From Sulfitobacter sp. M39 (lineage in GTDB: Bacteria; Pseudomonadota; Alphaproteobacteria; Rhodobacterales; Rhodobacteraceae), in the NCBI RefSeq assembly GCF_021735935.1, contig NZ_WMDZ01000001.1, forward strand, positions 1,550,001-1,614,000: a stretch of DNA of 64,000 nucleotides, in the 5' to 3' direction. Below the pieces are notes generated by a model. That model saw only the letters and a program-made list of their open reading frames with translations, made no database searches and was not told the DNA's origin. Of the stretch, positions 7,948 through 16,830 are shown piece after piece; the stretch's first letter is position 1, and each line of letters starts with the position of its first letter. The position numbers and the translations under genes were made by a program.

Positions 7948-8993
7948 CAGTAGGGGCAGCCTATGAGGCGGCATTGGATGTGCTATGCCCGATGCATGTG
8001 ATCGTGCAGCCCTGCGGACGTATCCGGCATGTGGGCCCCACCATCCACAAACTGCGCCATCGGGGCACTTGGATCGGGAGCGATTTTTTCGACCAGTTTG
8101 TCATGCGCCGACCGAATATGGCCGACAGTATTGCGCAAATCCGCCCAATGGCGGGGCGCAAGCTGCATCTGGCGTTGCACGACCGGCCCGAGCAGATTTT
8201 TAAAGGGGTTCTGGTCCCGCTGCCTCGTGGTGCCGAACAGATGGAAAGCTCGGAAACCGACTGTCTGATAAACCTGTCATTCGGGATATCGATCCTGAGT
8301 GGCGTCCGCACCCATCGCCTAAGCAATGCAGATTTCGCGCCGACGGACCTCGCGGTCGAGATGCTTTATCTGATGGAGGCAAAATCGGCGGCGATGGCGG
8401 CATCACGTGCGCTGAACCAGAAGCTTGAGGTCGCAAAGATCGCGGCGGAGGAGCAAGCGTTTACGGATACGCTGACCGGCTTGAAAAACCGGCGCGCGAT
8501 GGATCACGTGCTGTCCCGGCTTATCGCGGGGAACAAGGGGTTCGCCGTGATGCAGATCGATCTGGATTACTTCAAGGCGGTAAACGACAGTCTGGGCCAT
8601 GCGGCGGGGGATCACGTGTTGCAAACCGCGGCCCGGATCATGGTGGAGGCAACACGGGACATCGACACCGTCGCCCGCGTCGGCGGTGACGAATTTACCC
8701 TGCTGCTGCCTGGGGTTACCGGCAGCGCGCATCTGGCACAGGTCGCCGAACGGATCATCACGCGACTGGAACGGCCGATCGGATTTGATGGCGCGGCGTG
8801 CCAAATCTCCGCCAGCATCGGCAGCATATGGGTTAAAGCGGGGCAGGATGCCGTGGCCGAAGATGTCCTGTCGGACGCCGATGCGGCGCTCTACCGCTCC
8901 AAGCAAGCTGGGCGTGCGCGGCACACGGTGCACGGCGAACCTGTGCCAGACGCCATACCGAAGGGGAGGGAGAAACCACATGCGCTGCAGTAG
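7944..8993 (+). CDS. Diguanylate cyclase with N-terminal HNOBA-like domain
   Basis: This 349-residue protein makes cyclic di-GMP. Residues 1-140 resemble the heme-NO-binding-associated (HNOBA) domain that docks to H-NOX proteins, followed by a helical linker (about 140-172). A GGDEF domain comes next: FTDTLTGLKNRR, DLDYFKAVNDSLGH and intact GGDEF at 247-251. RDID at 238-241 is an RxxD product-inhibition site. The GTG start overlaps the H-NOX stop, so the two are translationally coupled. An NO-controlled H-NOX/cyclase pair has been described in Dinoroseobacter shibae, which supports the partnership here by analogy. Confidence 0.9.
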   Translation: MTVGAAYEAALDVLCPMHVIVQPCGRIRHVGPTIHKLRHRGTWIGSDFFDQFVMRRPNMADSIAQIRPMAGRKLHLALHDRPEQIFKGVLVPLPRGAEQMESSETDCLINLSFGISILSGVRTHRLSNADFAPTDLAVEMLYLMEAKSAAMAASRALNQKLEVAKIAAEEQAFTDTLTGLKNRRAMDHVLSRLIAGNKGFAVMQIDLDYFKAVNDSLGHAAGDHVLQTAARIMVEATRDIDTVARVGGDEFTLLLPGVTGSAHLAQVAERIITRLERPIGFDGAACQISASIGSIWVKAGQDAVAEDVLSDADAALYRSKQAGRARHTVHGEPVPDAIPKGREKPHALQ

Positions 8994-9223
8994 ATGACGG
9001 CGCGCGCTGGGCGTGGTGGCTTTAGTGCACGTCACAAAGGCGGGGGCCTGTAGATATACGGGCGTTAAATCTGTGCAATGCTTCAATATTGTGCGCGATG
9101 CCTGAAAACGCGCCGCAGGGGGCTGCAGCGACAGGATTATGGGGGCCCCGCTTTTGGCTGCTCGTCACACGGGCGCGGCTGCGTTAGGGTTTGGGGAAGG
9201 ATATTCAGGCAAGGCAGGAAATT

Positions 9224-10972
9224 ATGACGGACAGTGCCCGTTCTCTCGGCTCTCGGCTTAGCGCGGTGTTGGCAGAGGTCTACCCCGATCTGGATGCCGA
9301 TATCCTTTCCAGCAAGGTCCTTGACGCCTTCTGGCCCGAGGGAACAACCCGCCGCAAAAGGGGCCGTGTTGCCGGCAATACGCTTTGGTCGGAACGCGAC
9401 GCGCTGCTGATCACCTATGGCAACTCTATCGTGGACGGGGCGCATAAGCCGCTGGATTTGTTGAACGACTTCTTGCACCGGTACTTGCGCGGCACATTGA
9501 ACAGCGTGCATATCCTGCCGTTCTTCCCCTATACTTCTGACGACGGGTTTGCGGTGTCCGATTTTCGCGCGGTGAACCCGCAGCTAGGGGATTGGCCTGA
9601 TATCAACCGCATCGCCGCCGATTTCACGCTGATGTCCGATCTGGTGCTGAACCATGTGTCGAGCCAGGGGAACTGGTTCAACGCCTACCGTCAGGGGCAG
9701 GCCCCCTATGACAAGTTCTTTTTCGAAGCCTCACCGCAGGATGATCTGCGCGAGGTGGTACGCCCGCGCACGACGCCCCTGCTGCAAGAGGTAGAGACCT
9801 CGAGCGGCCCGCGCCATGTCTGGTGCACTTTCAGCCATGACCAGATCGACCTTGATTTCCGCAACCCCGAGGTGCTGCTCGAGTTTTTGCGGATCATCCG
9901 CCTGCATGTGGACAATGGCGTGCAGATCATCCGGCTGGATGCGGTGGCGTTCTTGTGGAAGCAGATCGGCACCCCGTCGATCCACCTGCCACAAACCCAT
10001 GCGATTATCCGGCTGATGCGTTTGCTGTGCGATTATGCGCCGGAAAAGATCATCTTGCTGACCGAAACCAATGTGCCCAAGGCCGAAAACCTCAGCTATT
10101 TCGGGGCAGGGGACGAGGCCCATGCGATCTATAATTTCCCGCTGCCGCCGCTGATCTTGCATGCGATGATGTCGGGCAATGGGGCGCATCTGCGGCGCTG
10201 GCAACGTACGATGCCGCCGGCCCCCATGGGTTGCGCCTATCTGAACTTTACCGCCAGTCACGACGGGATCGGCATGCGCCCCGCCGAAGGGTTGTTGCCC
10301 GAGGATGAAAAACAACAGGTCATTGATACGGTGCTACAGGTCGGCGGGTTGGTGTCGATGCGCAGCCTGCCCGACGGCGGGCAAAGCCCGTACGAGCTGA
10401 ACACGACCTTTTACGACGCGCTGTCGCGGACCTTTAAGGGCGAGGATGACCATCATCATGCGCGGTTCATCTGTTCGCAGACCATCGTCATGTCGCTGGA
10501 GGGGATACCCGCCTTCTACATCCACGCCATGCTGGCGACACCCAATGATCACGCGCAGGTCGAACATCGCGGGATGAGCCGCGCGATCAACCGACACCGA
10601 TGGGATTATCCGAGCTTGCGCGACCGGCTGGCCGATGCGTCCAGCGCGCAGTCGCAGGTCTTGGGCGATCTGTCGGCGCGGCTAAAGGTGCGGCAGAAAC
10701 AAAAGGCGTTTCACCCCAATGCGACGCAATTCACCGTGAACCTGCAAGATGACCGCGTGTTCGGCGTGTGGCGGCAAAGTCTGGACCGCAAACAGTCGAT
10801 CTTTGCGCTGCATAACGTCAGCGACGCCTCTGTCGCGATTTCGGCGGCGGCGCTAAACCTGATCGAGGATCAACCGTGGCTGGACCTGATCAGCGGTGAT
10901 TTGATTGACGCCAGCGCTGATCACATCACGCTAGCCCCCTATCAATGCATGTGGATCACCAACCGGTTCTGA
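9224..10972 (+). CDS. GH13_18 glycoside phosphorylase, probably glucosylglycerate phosphorylase
   Basis: This 582-residue alpha-amylase-superfamily enzyme is of the sucrose phosphorylase type (GH13 subfamily 18). Catalytic motifs are visible: SDLVLNHVS, the nucleophile Asp in QIIRLDAVAF, the acid/base Glu in ILLTETNVP and the transition-state Asp in NFTASHDGIG. The subfamily includes sucrose, glucosylglycerol and glucosylglycerate phosphorylases. The convergent neighbours look like glucosyl-3-phosphoglycerate synthase and phosphatase, so phosphorolysis of glucosylglycerate to glucose-1-phosphate and glycerate is the best guess. The ATG at 9224 has AGGA six bases upstream. The 230 bases before the gene show nothing else recognisable. 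Confidence 0.82.
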   Translation: MTDSARSLGSRLSAVLAEVYPDLDADILSSKVLDAFWPEGTTRRKRGRVAGNTLWSERDALLITYGNSIVDGAHKPLDLLNDFLHRYLRGTLNSVHILPFFPYTSDDGFAVSDFRAVNPQLGDWPDINRIAADFTLMSDLVLNHVSSQGNWFNAYRQGQAPYDKFFFEASPQDDLREVVRPRTTPLLQEVETSSGPRHVWCTFSHDQIDLDFRNPEVLLEFLRIIRLHVDNGVQIIRLDAVAFLWKQIGTPSIHLPQTHAIIRLMRLLCDYAPEKIILLTETNVPKAENLSYFGAGDEAHAIYNFPLPPLILHAMMSGNGAHLRRWQRTMPPAPMGCAYLNFTASHDGIGMRPAEGLLPEDEKQQVIDTVLQVGGLVSMRSLPDGGQSPYELNTTFYDALSRTFKGEDDHHHARFICSQTIVMSLEGIPAFYIHAMLATPNDHAQVEHRGMSRAINRHRWDYPSLRDRLADASSAQSQVLGDLSARLKVRQKQKAFHPNATQFTVNLQDDRVFGVWRQSLDRKQSIFALHNVSDASVAISAAALNLIEDQPWLDLISGDLIDASADHITLAPYQCMWITNRF

Positions 10973-10996
10973 CGGCACCGCCCGCGCGGCCCCTAG

Positions 10997-12217
10997 TTAA
11001 CTGTATTCAGCGTCATCCGCTGCCGCGGCCTCGCGTAGTTTGGCGAGAAATTCAGGTGCGGCGGAATGAACGCGGTTCCATGTGGGGATAAAGGGGGTCT
11101 CGTGCGGGTTATCGAGAAAGAAGTGTCCCGCCCGCATGATATTCTCGGTAAAGAGCTCGATCGCGCGTTCTTCCTTGTGGCGGTCGATGCTCAGCCCGTT
11201 CATCTTGGCGTCGTTGTAATAGGCATCCAGCAGGTCGAGCGCACAGCGATAATAGGTCGCCTTGAGCGTGCGAAAGACATTGGGTGTGAACACCGTGCCG
11301 TCTGCCGCCAGCTTGCGGAAAATAGCCTTGCAGATGTCGGTGGACATGCGGTTCAACCCCGCATCGGCGTCGGCCTCGCTCAGATCTTGGTGCTTGTGGT
11401 CATAGTCGTCGGCGATTTCGACCTGACAGACCGATTTCGGCGCGAGGTTGCGCCATGCCTCTGACAGCACGCCGATCTCCAGCCCCCAGTCGGAGGGGAT
11501 GCGCAGATCGGGCAAGATATTGGTGCGCATGGCAAATTCACCCGAGAGCGGATAGCGGAAAGCGCGCAGGTAATCGATATAGTCACGGTCGCCCACGACC
11601 TTTTTCAGCGCGATCAGCAGCGGGCTGACCAGCAGCCGCGTGACCCGCCCGTTCAGCTTGTCGCTGCCCACCCGCGCGTAATAGCCTTTGGCGACCTGAT
11701 AGGGGAAATTCGCATTGGCGACAGGATAGATCAGCCGCGCCAGCAGGTCGTTGGTATAGGTCACGATATCGCAATCATGGATCGCCATCACCGCGCTGTC
11801 CTGACAGGCGATCAGATAGCCGAGCGAGGACCAGACGTTCTTGCCCTTGCCTTGTTCGGCGGGGGCGAGGCCCATGTCTTTGAGCTGCGCGCCAAGCGCC
11901 AGCATCCGCGGGCTGTCGTTCCAGATCACGATATGGTTCTGGTTGAGGCCCTTGAAGAACTCTTTCGCATGGCGGAACTGTGCCTCGTCGGCGCGGTCCA
12001 GACCGATGATGATGCGGTGCAGATAGGTGACCTTGGACAGCTCGGCCAGAATGCGGGGCATCGCCTCGGTCTCTAGCTCGGAGTAGAGACAAGGCAGGAT
12101 CAGCGCCATTTTGCGGGTCTGGGCAAACGTCTCAAGCTCGTAGGTCATTTCGTCCAGCGAGCGGGTGCGCAGATTGTGCAGGGTCGCGATATTCCCGTTT
12201 TGATGAAAATCAGCCAT
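10997..12217 (-). CDS. gpgS: Glucosyl-3-phosphoglycerate synthase-like glycosyltransferase (GT81)
   Basis: This 406-residue retaining glycosyltransferase has a GT-A fold. It has a LILPCLYSE N-terminal nucleotide-binding strand, the metal-binding DxD in IHDCDIVTY and the acceptor-site signature YPLSGEFAMR, which is typical of GT81 GpgS and MpgS-type enzymes. It would transfer glucose from an NDP-glucose to 3-phosphoglycerate. It starts 13 bases after the phosphatase gene with an AAGGA site, so the order of transcription is phosphatase then synthase. The donor and the choice of glucosyl over mannosyl are inferred from the family and from the adjacent GH13_18 phosphorylase. Confidence 0.82.
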   Translation of the reverse strand: MADFHQNGNIATLHNLRTRSLDEMTYELETFAQTRKMALILPCLYSELETEAMPRILAELSKVTYLHRIIIGLDRADEAQFRHAKEFFKGLNQNHIVIWNDSPRMLALGAQLKDMGLAPAEQGKGKNVWSSLGYLIACQDSAVMAIHDCDIVTYTNDLLARLIYPVANANFPYQVAKGYYARVGSDKLNGRVTRLLVSPLLIALKKVVGDRDYIDYLRAFRYPLSGEFAMRTNILPDLRIPSDWGLEIGVLSEAWRNLAPKSVCQVEIADDYDHKHQDLSEADADAGLNRMSTDICKAIFRKLAADGTVFTPNVFRTLKATYYRCALDLLDAYYNDAKMNGLSIDRHKEERAIELFTENIMRAGHFFLDNPHETPFIPTWNRVHSAAPEFLAKLREAAAADDAEYS

Positions 12218-12230
12218 GCTTTGTCATTCC

Positions 12231-13016
12231 TTAGTTCAGGTTAAGCCGCGCGATCAGGTCCAGCACGGCACCGTTCCATCCGGCAGGGCCGGGGAGCGTG
12301 GTGCGGGTGATCCTGCCGATGTCCTCACCGGGCAGCGGGGGCAGGGGGTCGCGGTGCGGGTTGGCGACAATGACGCCAAACTCGGCCGCTTGCAGCATCT
12401 CTATGTCATTGGGGGCATCGCCAAGCGCCAGCGTATGGCGCGGCGCAAAGGCGTCGGTCAGCGCGGCCATCTGGTCGGCCTTGGTACGCCCGTAGGAGAG
12501 GGTCAGAAACCGTCCCCCTTCACGGGCATGGATACCGTGATCGTGCAGCGCGTCGATAAATGTGCCGCGCAACTCGGCGCTGCCCGACCAGATGCCGGGT
12601 TCGGAAAAGGCCCGCTCTGCCGCGTTGGCGGCGTCATTATGCGACAGGCCGGTGATCTGTGCGATCTGTGCCACGGTCATATCGCCGAACCCGCAAAACG
12701 GGTCGCGCAGGTCCGCAGGCAGGCTGTCGAGCGTGCGGCGCAGGCGCACGTAACTGTCCGTTTTGGGCATGTCGGTGCTATCGGGCGGTAGAATGCCGGC
12801 ACCATTTTCGATGATCGCGGGGCAGTGATCCCATGCCAGTTCGGCGCGAATCCCTGCGATCTCGGGCGCGGTTTTCGAGCTCGCCAACACCACTGCGGCC
12901 CCGATTTTGCGCAATGTATCCAAGGCCGGGGTGGCCGCATCCCAGCGATAGGAACTATGTGACAGCAACGTGCCATCAAGGTCGGTAAACACCAGCAGGG
13001 GTAAAGACATAGCCAT
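12231..13016 (-). CDS. gpgP: HAD-IIB phosphatase, glucosyl/mannosyl-3-phosphoglycerate phosphatase type
   Basis: This 261-residue haloacid dehalogenase phosphatase is of the Cof/MPGP subgroup. Motif I is FTDLDGTLL (nucleophile Asp), motif II is VLASSKTAPEI with IENGAGI following, and motifs III and IV are around GRTKADQ and LALGDAPNDIEML. Length and motifs match the mannosyl-3-phosphoglycerate phosphatase family, which also covers glucosyl-3-phosphoglycerate phosphatases. Paired with the synthase downstream it should release glucosylglycerate, a compatible solute. ATG codons at 13016 and 13010 are both possible starts. Confidence 0.83.
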   Translation of the reverse strand: MAMSLPLLVFTDLDGTLLSHSSYRWDAATPALDTLRKIGAAVVLASSKTAPEIAGIRAELAWDHCPAIIENGAGILPPDSTDMPKTDSYVRLRRTLDSLPADLRDPFCGFGDMTVAQIAQITGLSHNDAANAAERAFSEPGIWSGSAELRGTFIDALHDHGIHAREGGRFLTLSYGRTKADQMAALTDAFAPRHTLALGDAPNDIEMLQAAEFGVIVANPHRDPLPPLPGEDIGRITRTTLPGPAGWNGAVLDLIARLNLN

Positions 13017-13317
13017 AGATCAAGCGTGTGGCGCGGGATGGATAGTTGCAACTGGACACAGACGTTCATCGCGCGGTTTGCATTGTTTTTCTAGCTTTTG
13101 CCTAAAAAATGTGCAGAAACTGGACTGAGCGGATGCGCACGTATAAATAGAATCACATGGGCGCTTTCCGGGGGAGGGTACGGTCTGAAAACGGTCAGGT
13201 GACGTCGCGACCAAAGGCTGTATTTTCACTCTGACAATAATTTTTATTGTTGACGTAAACAAAGTTGCGCGACAGTCTGAGCGCCAAGATACGCCAAAGC
13301 GTGCTTCGGGGGATTAT
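13017..13317. promoter_or_regulatory. Divergent promoter region with an AT-rich palindrome
   Basis: This 301-base gap lies between gpgP and the cupin regulator and holds no gene I can support. At 13234-13250 there is a perfect inverted repeat, ACAATAA-TTT-TTATTGT, which overlaps a possible -35 box TTGACG (13250-13255) pointing at the regulator. A -10 box is not clear. The palindrome is a good candidate operator for the adjacent regulator. Confidence 0.55.
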
Positions 13318-13968
13318 TTGTCAACAACTGCGATACAGGCGGCGGCGCTTTCGCCACCGGATGGATTGGGCGACCGCATGCGGATGCAGCGTCATCGGAT
13401 GGCGATGACATTGCAGCAGCTGTCGGCTGCGTCTGGCGTGTCGGTGGGCTATCTGAGCCAGGTGGAACGCGGCAACGCGACACCGACGCTTGGCACGCTT
13501 AGCCAGATCGCCGCAGCACTTGAGGTAGATACGGATTTCTTCGTGCGGACCCCGCGCACGGTCGACAGCCTGACCCGCGGTGTCGCACGGCCCCGTTTTG
13601 CGGTGGCAGGATCGTCGATTGAATATGAACAGATCGGTGCCGAACGCGCGGGTCACGAGATGACATCTTATGTGATGAATGTCCCGCCCGGCTACGAATC
13701 CGAAACGGTGACCCATGTTGGCGAAGAGATCATCTATATCCTTGAGGGTGAGATCTCGCAGATGGTTGGCGAACGGGAGTATCTGATGACGGCGGGCGAC
13801 AGCCTGCATTATCTGGGTACCACGCCCCATTGCTGGGCCAACAGGACAGACCGGCAGGCCCGCATCTTATGGGTCGGTCGCATGAAATACGATAAGTCCG
13901 GGGAAATCGGACAGAGTGAGGCCGCGCCAGCAGAGAGCTCGCGCGAAATGTTACCCCTCAGGCGTTAA
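13318..13968 (+). CDS. XRE-family regulator with C-terminal cupin domain
   Basis: This 216-residue transcription factor has a helix-turn-helix of the XRE type at about residues 20-75 (MTLQQLSAASGVSVGYLSQV, then RGNATPTLGTL) and a cupin ligand-binding domain at about 105-190 (HVGEEIIYILEGE, AGDSLHYLGTTPHCW). Members such as PuuR and SutR control uptake or catabolism genes in response to a small molecule. It probably starts at TTG 13318, preceded by GGGGGA; an in-frame ATG at 13378 would cut into the helix-turn-helix. It sits directly upstream of dppA, 70 bases away, and is the likely local regulator of that operon. Confidence 0.88.
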   Translation: MSTTAIQAAALSPPDGLGDRMRMQRHRMAMTLQQLSAASGVSVGYLSQVERGNATPTLGTLSQIAAALEVDTDFFVRTPRTVDSLTRGVARPRFAVAGSSIEYEQIGAERAGHEMTSYVMNVPPGYESETVTHVGEEIIYILEGEISQMVGEREYLMTAGDSLHYLGTTPHCWANRTDRQARILWVGRMKYDKSGEIGQSEAAPAESSREMLPLRR

Positions 13969-14038
13969 CCCTATCGCCCTCATCGGCCCAGAGAGGCCGT
14001 GGGGAGATAACACTTTACCAACTAGGAGAGTAAATCGA

Positions 14039-15628
14039 ATGTCTTTCAAGAAAATCATGGCCACGGGCCTGCTGCTCAGCACGCTTGGCGTTGCGGCGCA
14101 GGCGCAGTCGCTGGTCTATTGCTCGGAAGGGTCGCCAGAAGGCTTTGACCCGGCCCTGTACACCGCAGGCACGACCTTTGATGCGTCCAGCCACCCGATC
14201 TACAACCGCCTGGCGGAATTCAAGGTCGGCACCACCGAAACCGTTCCCGCGCTGGCCGAAAGCTGGGACGTGTCCGAAGACGGCAAGACCGTGACGTTCA
14301 AGCTGCGCAAAGGCGTCAAGTTTCACAGCAACGCCCAGTTCACGCCCACACGCGACTTTAACGCCGATGACGTGATCTTTAGCTTTGACCGTCAAGGCAA
14401 CGCCGACAACCCCTACAACCAAGTATCGGGTGGCACCTGGGAATACTACGGTGCGATGTCGATGCCTGACCTGATCGAAAGCATTGAAAAGGTTGACGAT
14501 TACACCGTTCAGTTCAACCTGACCCGCGCCGAAGCGCCGATCATTGCCAACATGGCGATGGACTTTGCCTCGATCGTGTCCAAGGAATATGCCGACGCGA
14601 TGCTAGAAGCCGGCACGCCGGAAATGCTGAACCAGGCACCAATCGGTACCGGCCCGTTCACCTTCCAAGCCTACCAGAAAGACGCCGTGATCCGTTACGT
14701 GCGCAACGACGAATACTGGGGTGACCCGGCGAAAGTCGAAGCGTTGATCTTTGCGATCACACCGGACGCCTCCGTGCGCTACCAGAAGGTACAAGCGGGC
14801 GAATGCCACGTCATGGCCTATCCGAACCCTGCGGACGTGCAGGCGATGAAAGACGCCGAAGATGTCGTCGTGATGGAGCAAGAGGGCCTGAACGTGGGCT
14901 ATCTGGCGTACAACACGCAGATGCCTCCGTTCGACAACGCCAATGTGCGTAAAGCGTTGAACATGGCGATCGACAAGCAAGCGATCATCGACGTGGTGTT
15001 CCAGGGCTCCGGCGAAATCGCCAAGAACCCGCTGCCGCCGACAATGTGGTCCTATAACGACGCGATCGAGGACGACAAATACGATCCCGAAGCCGCGAAA
15101 GCCGCGCTGGAAGCCGAAGGCGTATCCGACCTGACGCTGAAAATCTGGGCGATGCCGGTACAGCGTCCCTATAACCCCAATGCCCGCCGTATGGCCGAGC
15201 TGATGCAGGAAGACTTCTCGAAGGTCGGTGTCGACGTAGAGATCGTGTCCTACGAATGGGGTGAATACCTTGAGCGTTCCAAAGCGAAAGACCGCGATGG
15301 TGCCGTTCTGCTGGGTTGGACAGGTGACAACGGTGACCCCGACAACTTCCTCGCGGTTCTGCTGGGCTGCGACGGCGTAGAGAAATCCAACCGCGCACAA
15401 TGGTGCAACGAGGAATTCGACGCGCTGGTTCAGGAAGCCAAGGTTCTGCCAACACAAGAAGAACGTGCGCCGCTGTATGAAAAAGCGCAGGAAATCTTCA
15501 AGGACCAAGCCCCTTGGGCCACCATCGCGCATTCGGTTGTTTACATGCCAATGCGCCCCGAAGTTGAAAACTATGTTGTGCACCCGCTGGGTGGCCACAT
15601 CTTCAACCAGGTTGGTCTGTCGCAATAA
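14039..15628 (+). CDS. dppA: Dipeptide ABC transporter, periplasmic binding protein
   Basis: This 529-residue family 5 solute-binding protein has a signal peptide that ends near AAQAQS. The mature sequence (SLVYCSEGSPEGFDPALYT, TPDASVRYQKVQAGEC, AMPVQRPYNPNARRMAE, GWTGDNGDPDNF) closely follows E. coli DppA as I remember it. It delivers di- or tripeptides to DppBC in the inner membrane. The ATG at 14039 follows TAGGAGAG. A hairpin with a T-rich tail after the stop probably lowers expression of the downstream transporter genes relative to this protein. Confidence 0.93.
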   Translation: MSFKKIMATGLLLSTLGVAAQAQSLVYCSEGSPEGFDPALYTAGTTFDASSHPIYNRLAEFKVGTTETVPALAESWDVSEDGKTVTFKLRKGVKFHSNAQFTPTRDFNADDVIFSFDRQGNADNPYNQVSGGTWEYYGAMSMPDLIESIEKVDDYTVQFNLTRAEAPIIANMAMDFASIVSKEYADAMLEAGTPEMLNQAPIGTGPFTFQAYQKDAVIRYVRNDEYWGDPAKVEALIFAITPDASVRYQKVQAGECHVMAYPNPADVQAMKDAEDVVVMEQEGLNVGYLAYNTQMPPFDNANVRKALNMAIDKQAIIDVVFQGSGEIAKNPLPPTMWSYNDAIEDDKYDPEAAKAALEAEGVSDLTLKIWAMPVQRPYNPNARRMAELMQEDFSKVGVDVEIVSYEWGEYLERSKAKDRDGAVLLGWTGDNGDPDNFLAVLLGCDGVEKSNRAQWCNEEFDALVQEAKVLPTQEERAPLYEKAQEIFKDQAPWATIAHSVVYMPMRPEVENYVVHPLGGHIFNQVGLSQ

Positions 15629-15647
15629 CAGCGATGACAACGCAATG

Positions 15648-15672
15648 GGGACGGTGCATATCGCGCCGTCCC
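15648..15672 (+). terminator. Hairpin after dppA, probable attenuator
   Basis: Stem GGGACGGTGC / GCGCCGTCCC with a five-base loop and one G-T pair, followed by TTCCTCTATTCT. Its position between the binding-protein gene and the rest of the operon fits partial termination. Confidence 0.65.
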
Positions 15673-15720
15673 TTCCTCTATTCTAGGCCCCGGCCACGTT
15701 AACGAAAGGCGCAAGCCCCC

Positions 15721-16830
15721 GTGTCAAAGAACCTCTCTCAACGTCTTGCCGACTATGCCGCTGTCGCCGCCGATCTGGGCGTGGATGCCGTGGCGCTGGT
15801 GCCCGGACCCAATTTCTCGCGCGCTGTCGGCCAAAGCTTCATGAGCCACGAGCGTCCCTTTGTTCTGGTGATCCCTGCGGATAAACCCGCGGCGGTGCTG
15901 TTGCCGAACCTCGAACTGGGTAGCTGGGACACGGTCGGTTTTGACGGCGCGGTATTCGATTGGCGCGACCAAACCGGCTATGCCGATGCTTTTGCCGCGC
16001 TGACGCAGCATTTGGGGATCTCGTCGCTGGCGGTCGAAGGGCAGGTGATGCGCGTGTTCGTGCACCATGCGTTCAAACAGGCACAGCCCGATCTGACCAT
16101 CACCGATGCAGAGCGTGAAATTTCGGCCCTTCGGATGATCAAGACCCCCGAGGATATCGCCGCCCTGCGCGAGGCGATCGGCATTTCCGAACGCGCCCTC
16201 CAGCGCACGCTGGACAGCGTCAAGCTGGGCCAGAGCGAGAAGCAGATCGAACAGACGCTGGTGCAGGCGCTTTTCGCGGAAGGGGCGGATGACCTGTCCT
16301 TTGGTCCCATCGTGGCCGCCGCAGATGGCTCGGCCCGGCCCCATGCCCACGCCCGCGAGGATTACGCGGTCAAGGCGGGCGATGCGCTGCTGCTGGACTT
16401 TGGTGCGCGCAAGAACGGCTTTGCCGCCGACATCACCCGCACCGTTTTTCTGGATCACGTCACCGACGAGGGGCGCGATGTCTATGACACTGTGCTGCGC
16501 GCCAATATGGCAGGGCTTGCCGTGACCCGCGCGGGGGTGACCGCGCATGACATCGACGATGCCGTGATCTCTGTTCTGGAAGCCTCGCCCTACGGGGATC
16601 GCATCCGCACCAAGACCGGCCACGGTCTGGGCCGCGAGGTCCACGAGGCCCCTTATATCATGCGTGGCAACCACATGACTTTACCCGCCGGGACGGTTTA
16701 CACCAATGAGCCCGGCCTTTACGAGATCGGAAATTTCGGCGTGCGCATCGAGGATGACGTGCTGATTACCGACGACGGCTATGAAACGCTGACCAACTTC
16801 CCCAAAGAGCTGATGGTGATAAAATGCTGA
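15721..16830 (+). CDS. M24-family aminopeptidase P-like peptidase
   Basis: This 369-residue cytoplasmic metallopeptidase of the Xaa-Pro dipeptidase/aminopeptidase P type has an N-terminal creatinase-like domain (1-130) and a C-terminal pita-bread domain. The five metal ligands are recognisable: Asp in LLDFGARKN, Asp in AADITRTVF, His in TGHGLGREVH, Glu in TNEPGLYE and Glu in VRIEDDVLI. It starts at GTG. Its end overlaps dppB by seven bases, so it is embedded in the importer operon. It probably cleaves imported peptides, perhaps proline-containing ones. Confidence 0.9.
   Translation: MSKNLSQRLADYAAVAADLGVDAVALVPGPNFSRAVGQSFMSHERPFVLVIPADKPAAVLLPNLELGSWDTVGFDGAVFDWRDQTGYADAFAALTQHLGISSLAVEGQVMRVFVHHAFKQAQPDLTITDAEREISALRMIKTPEDIAALREAIGISERALQRTLDSVKLGQSEKQIEQTLVQALFAEGADDLSFGPIVAAADGSARPHAHAREDYAVKAGDALLLDFGARKNGFAADITRTVFLDHVTDEGRDVYDTVLRANMAGLAVTRAGVTAHDIDDAVISVLEASPYGDRIRTKTGHGLGREVHEAPYIMRGNHMTLPAGTVYTNEPGLYEIGNFGVRIEDDVLITDDGYETLTNFPKELMVIKC

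Noticed and set aside
8994..9223. Possible gene or small RNA in the gap before the GH13_18 gene
   Set aside because: No open frame with a ribosome binding site and no convincing hairpin with a T run; only short GC-rich stretches.
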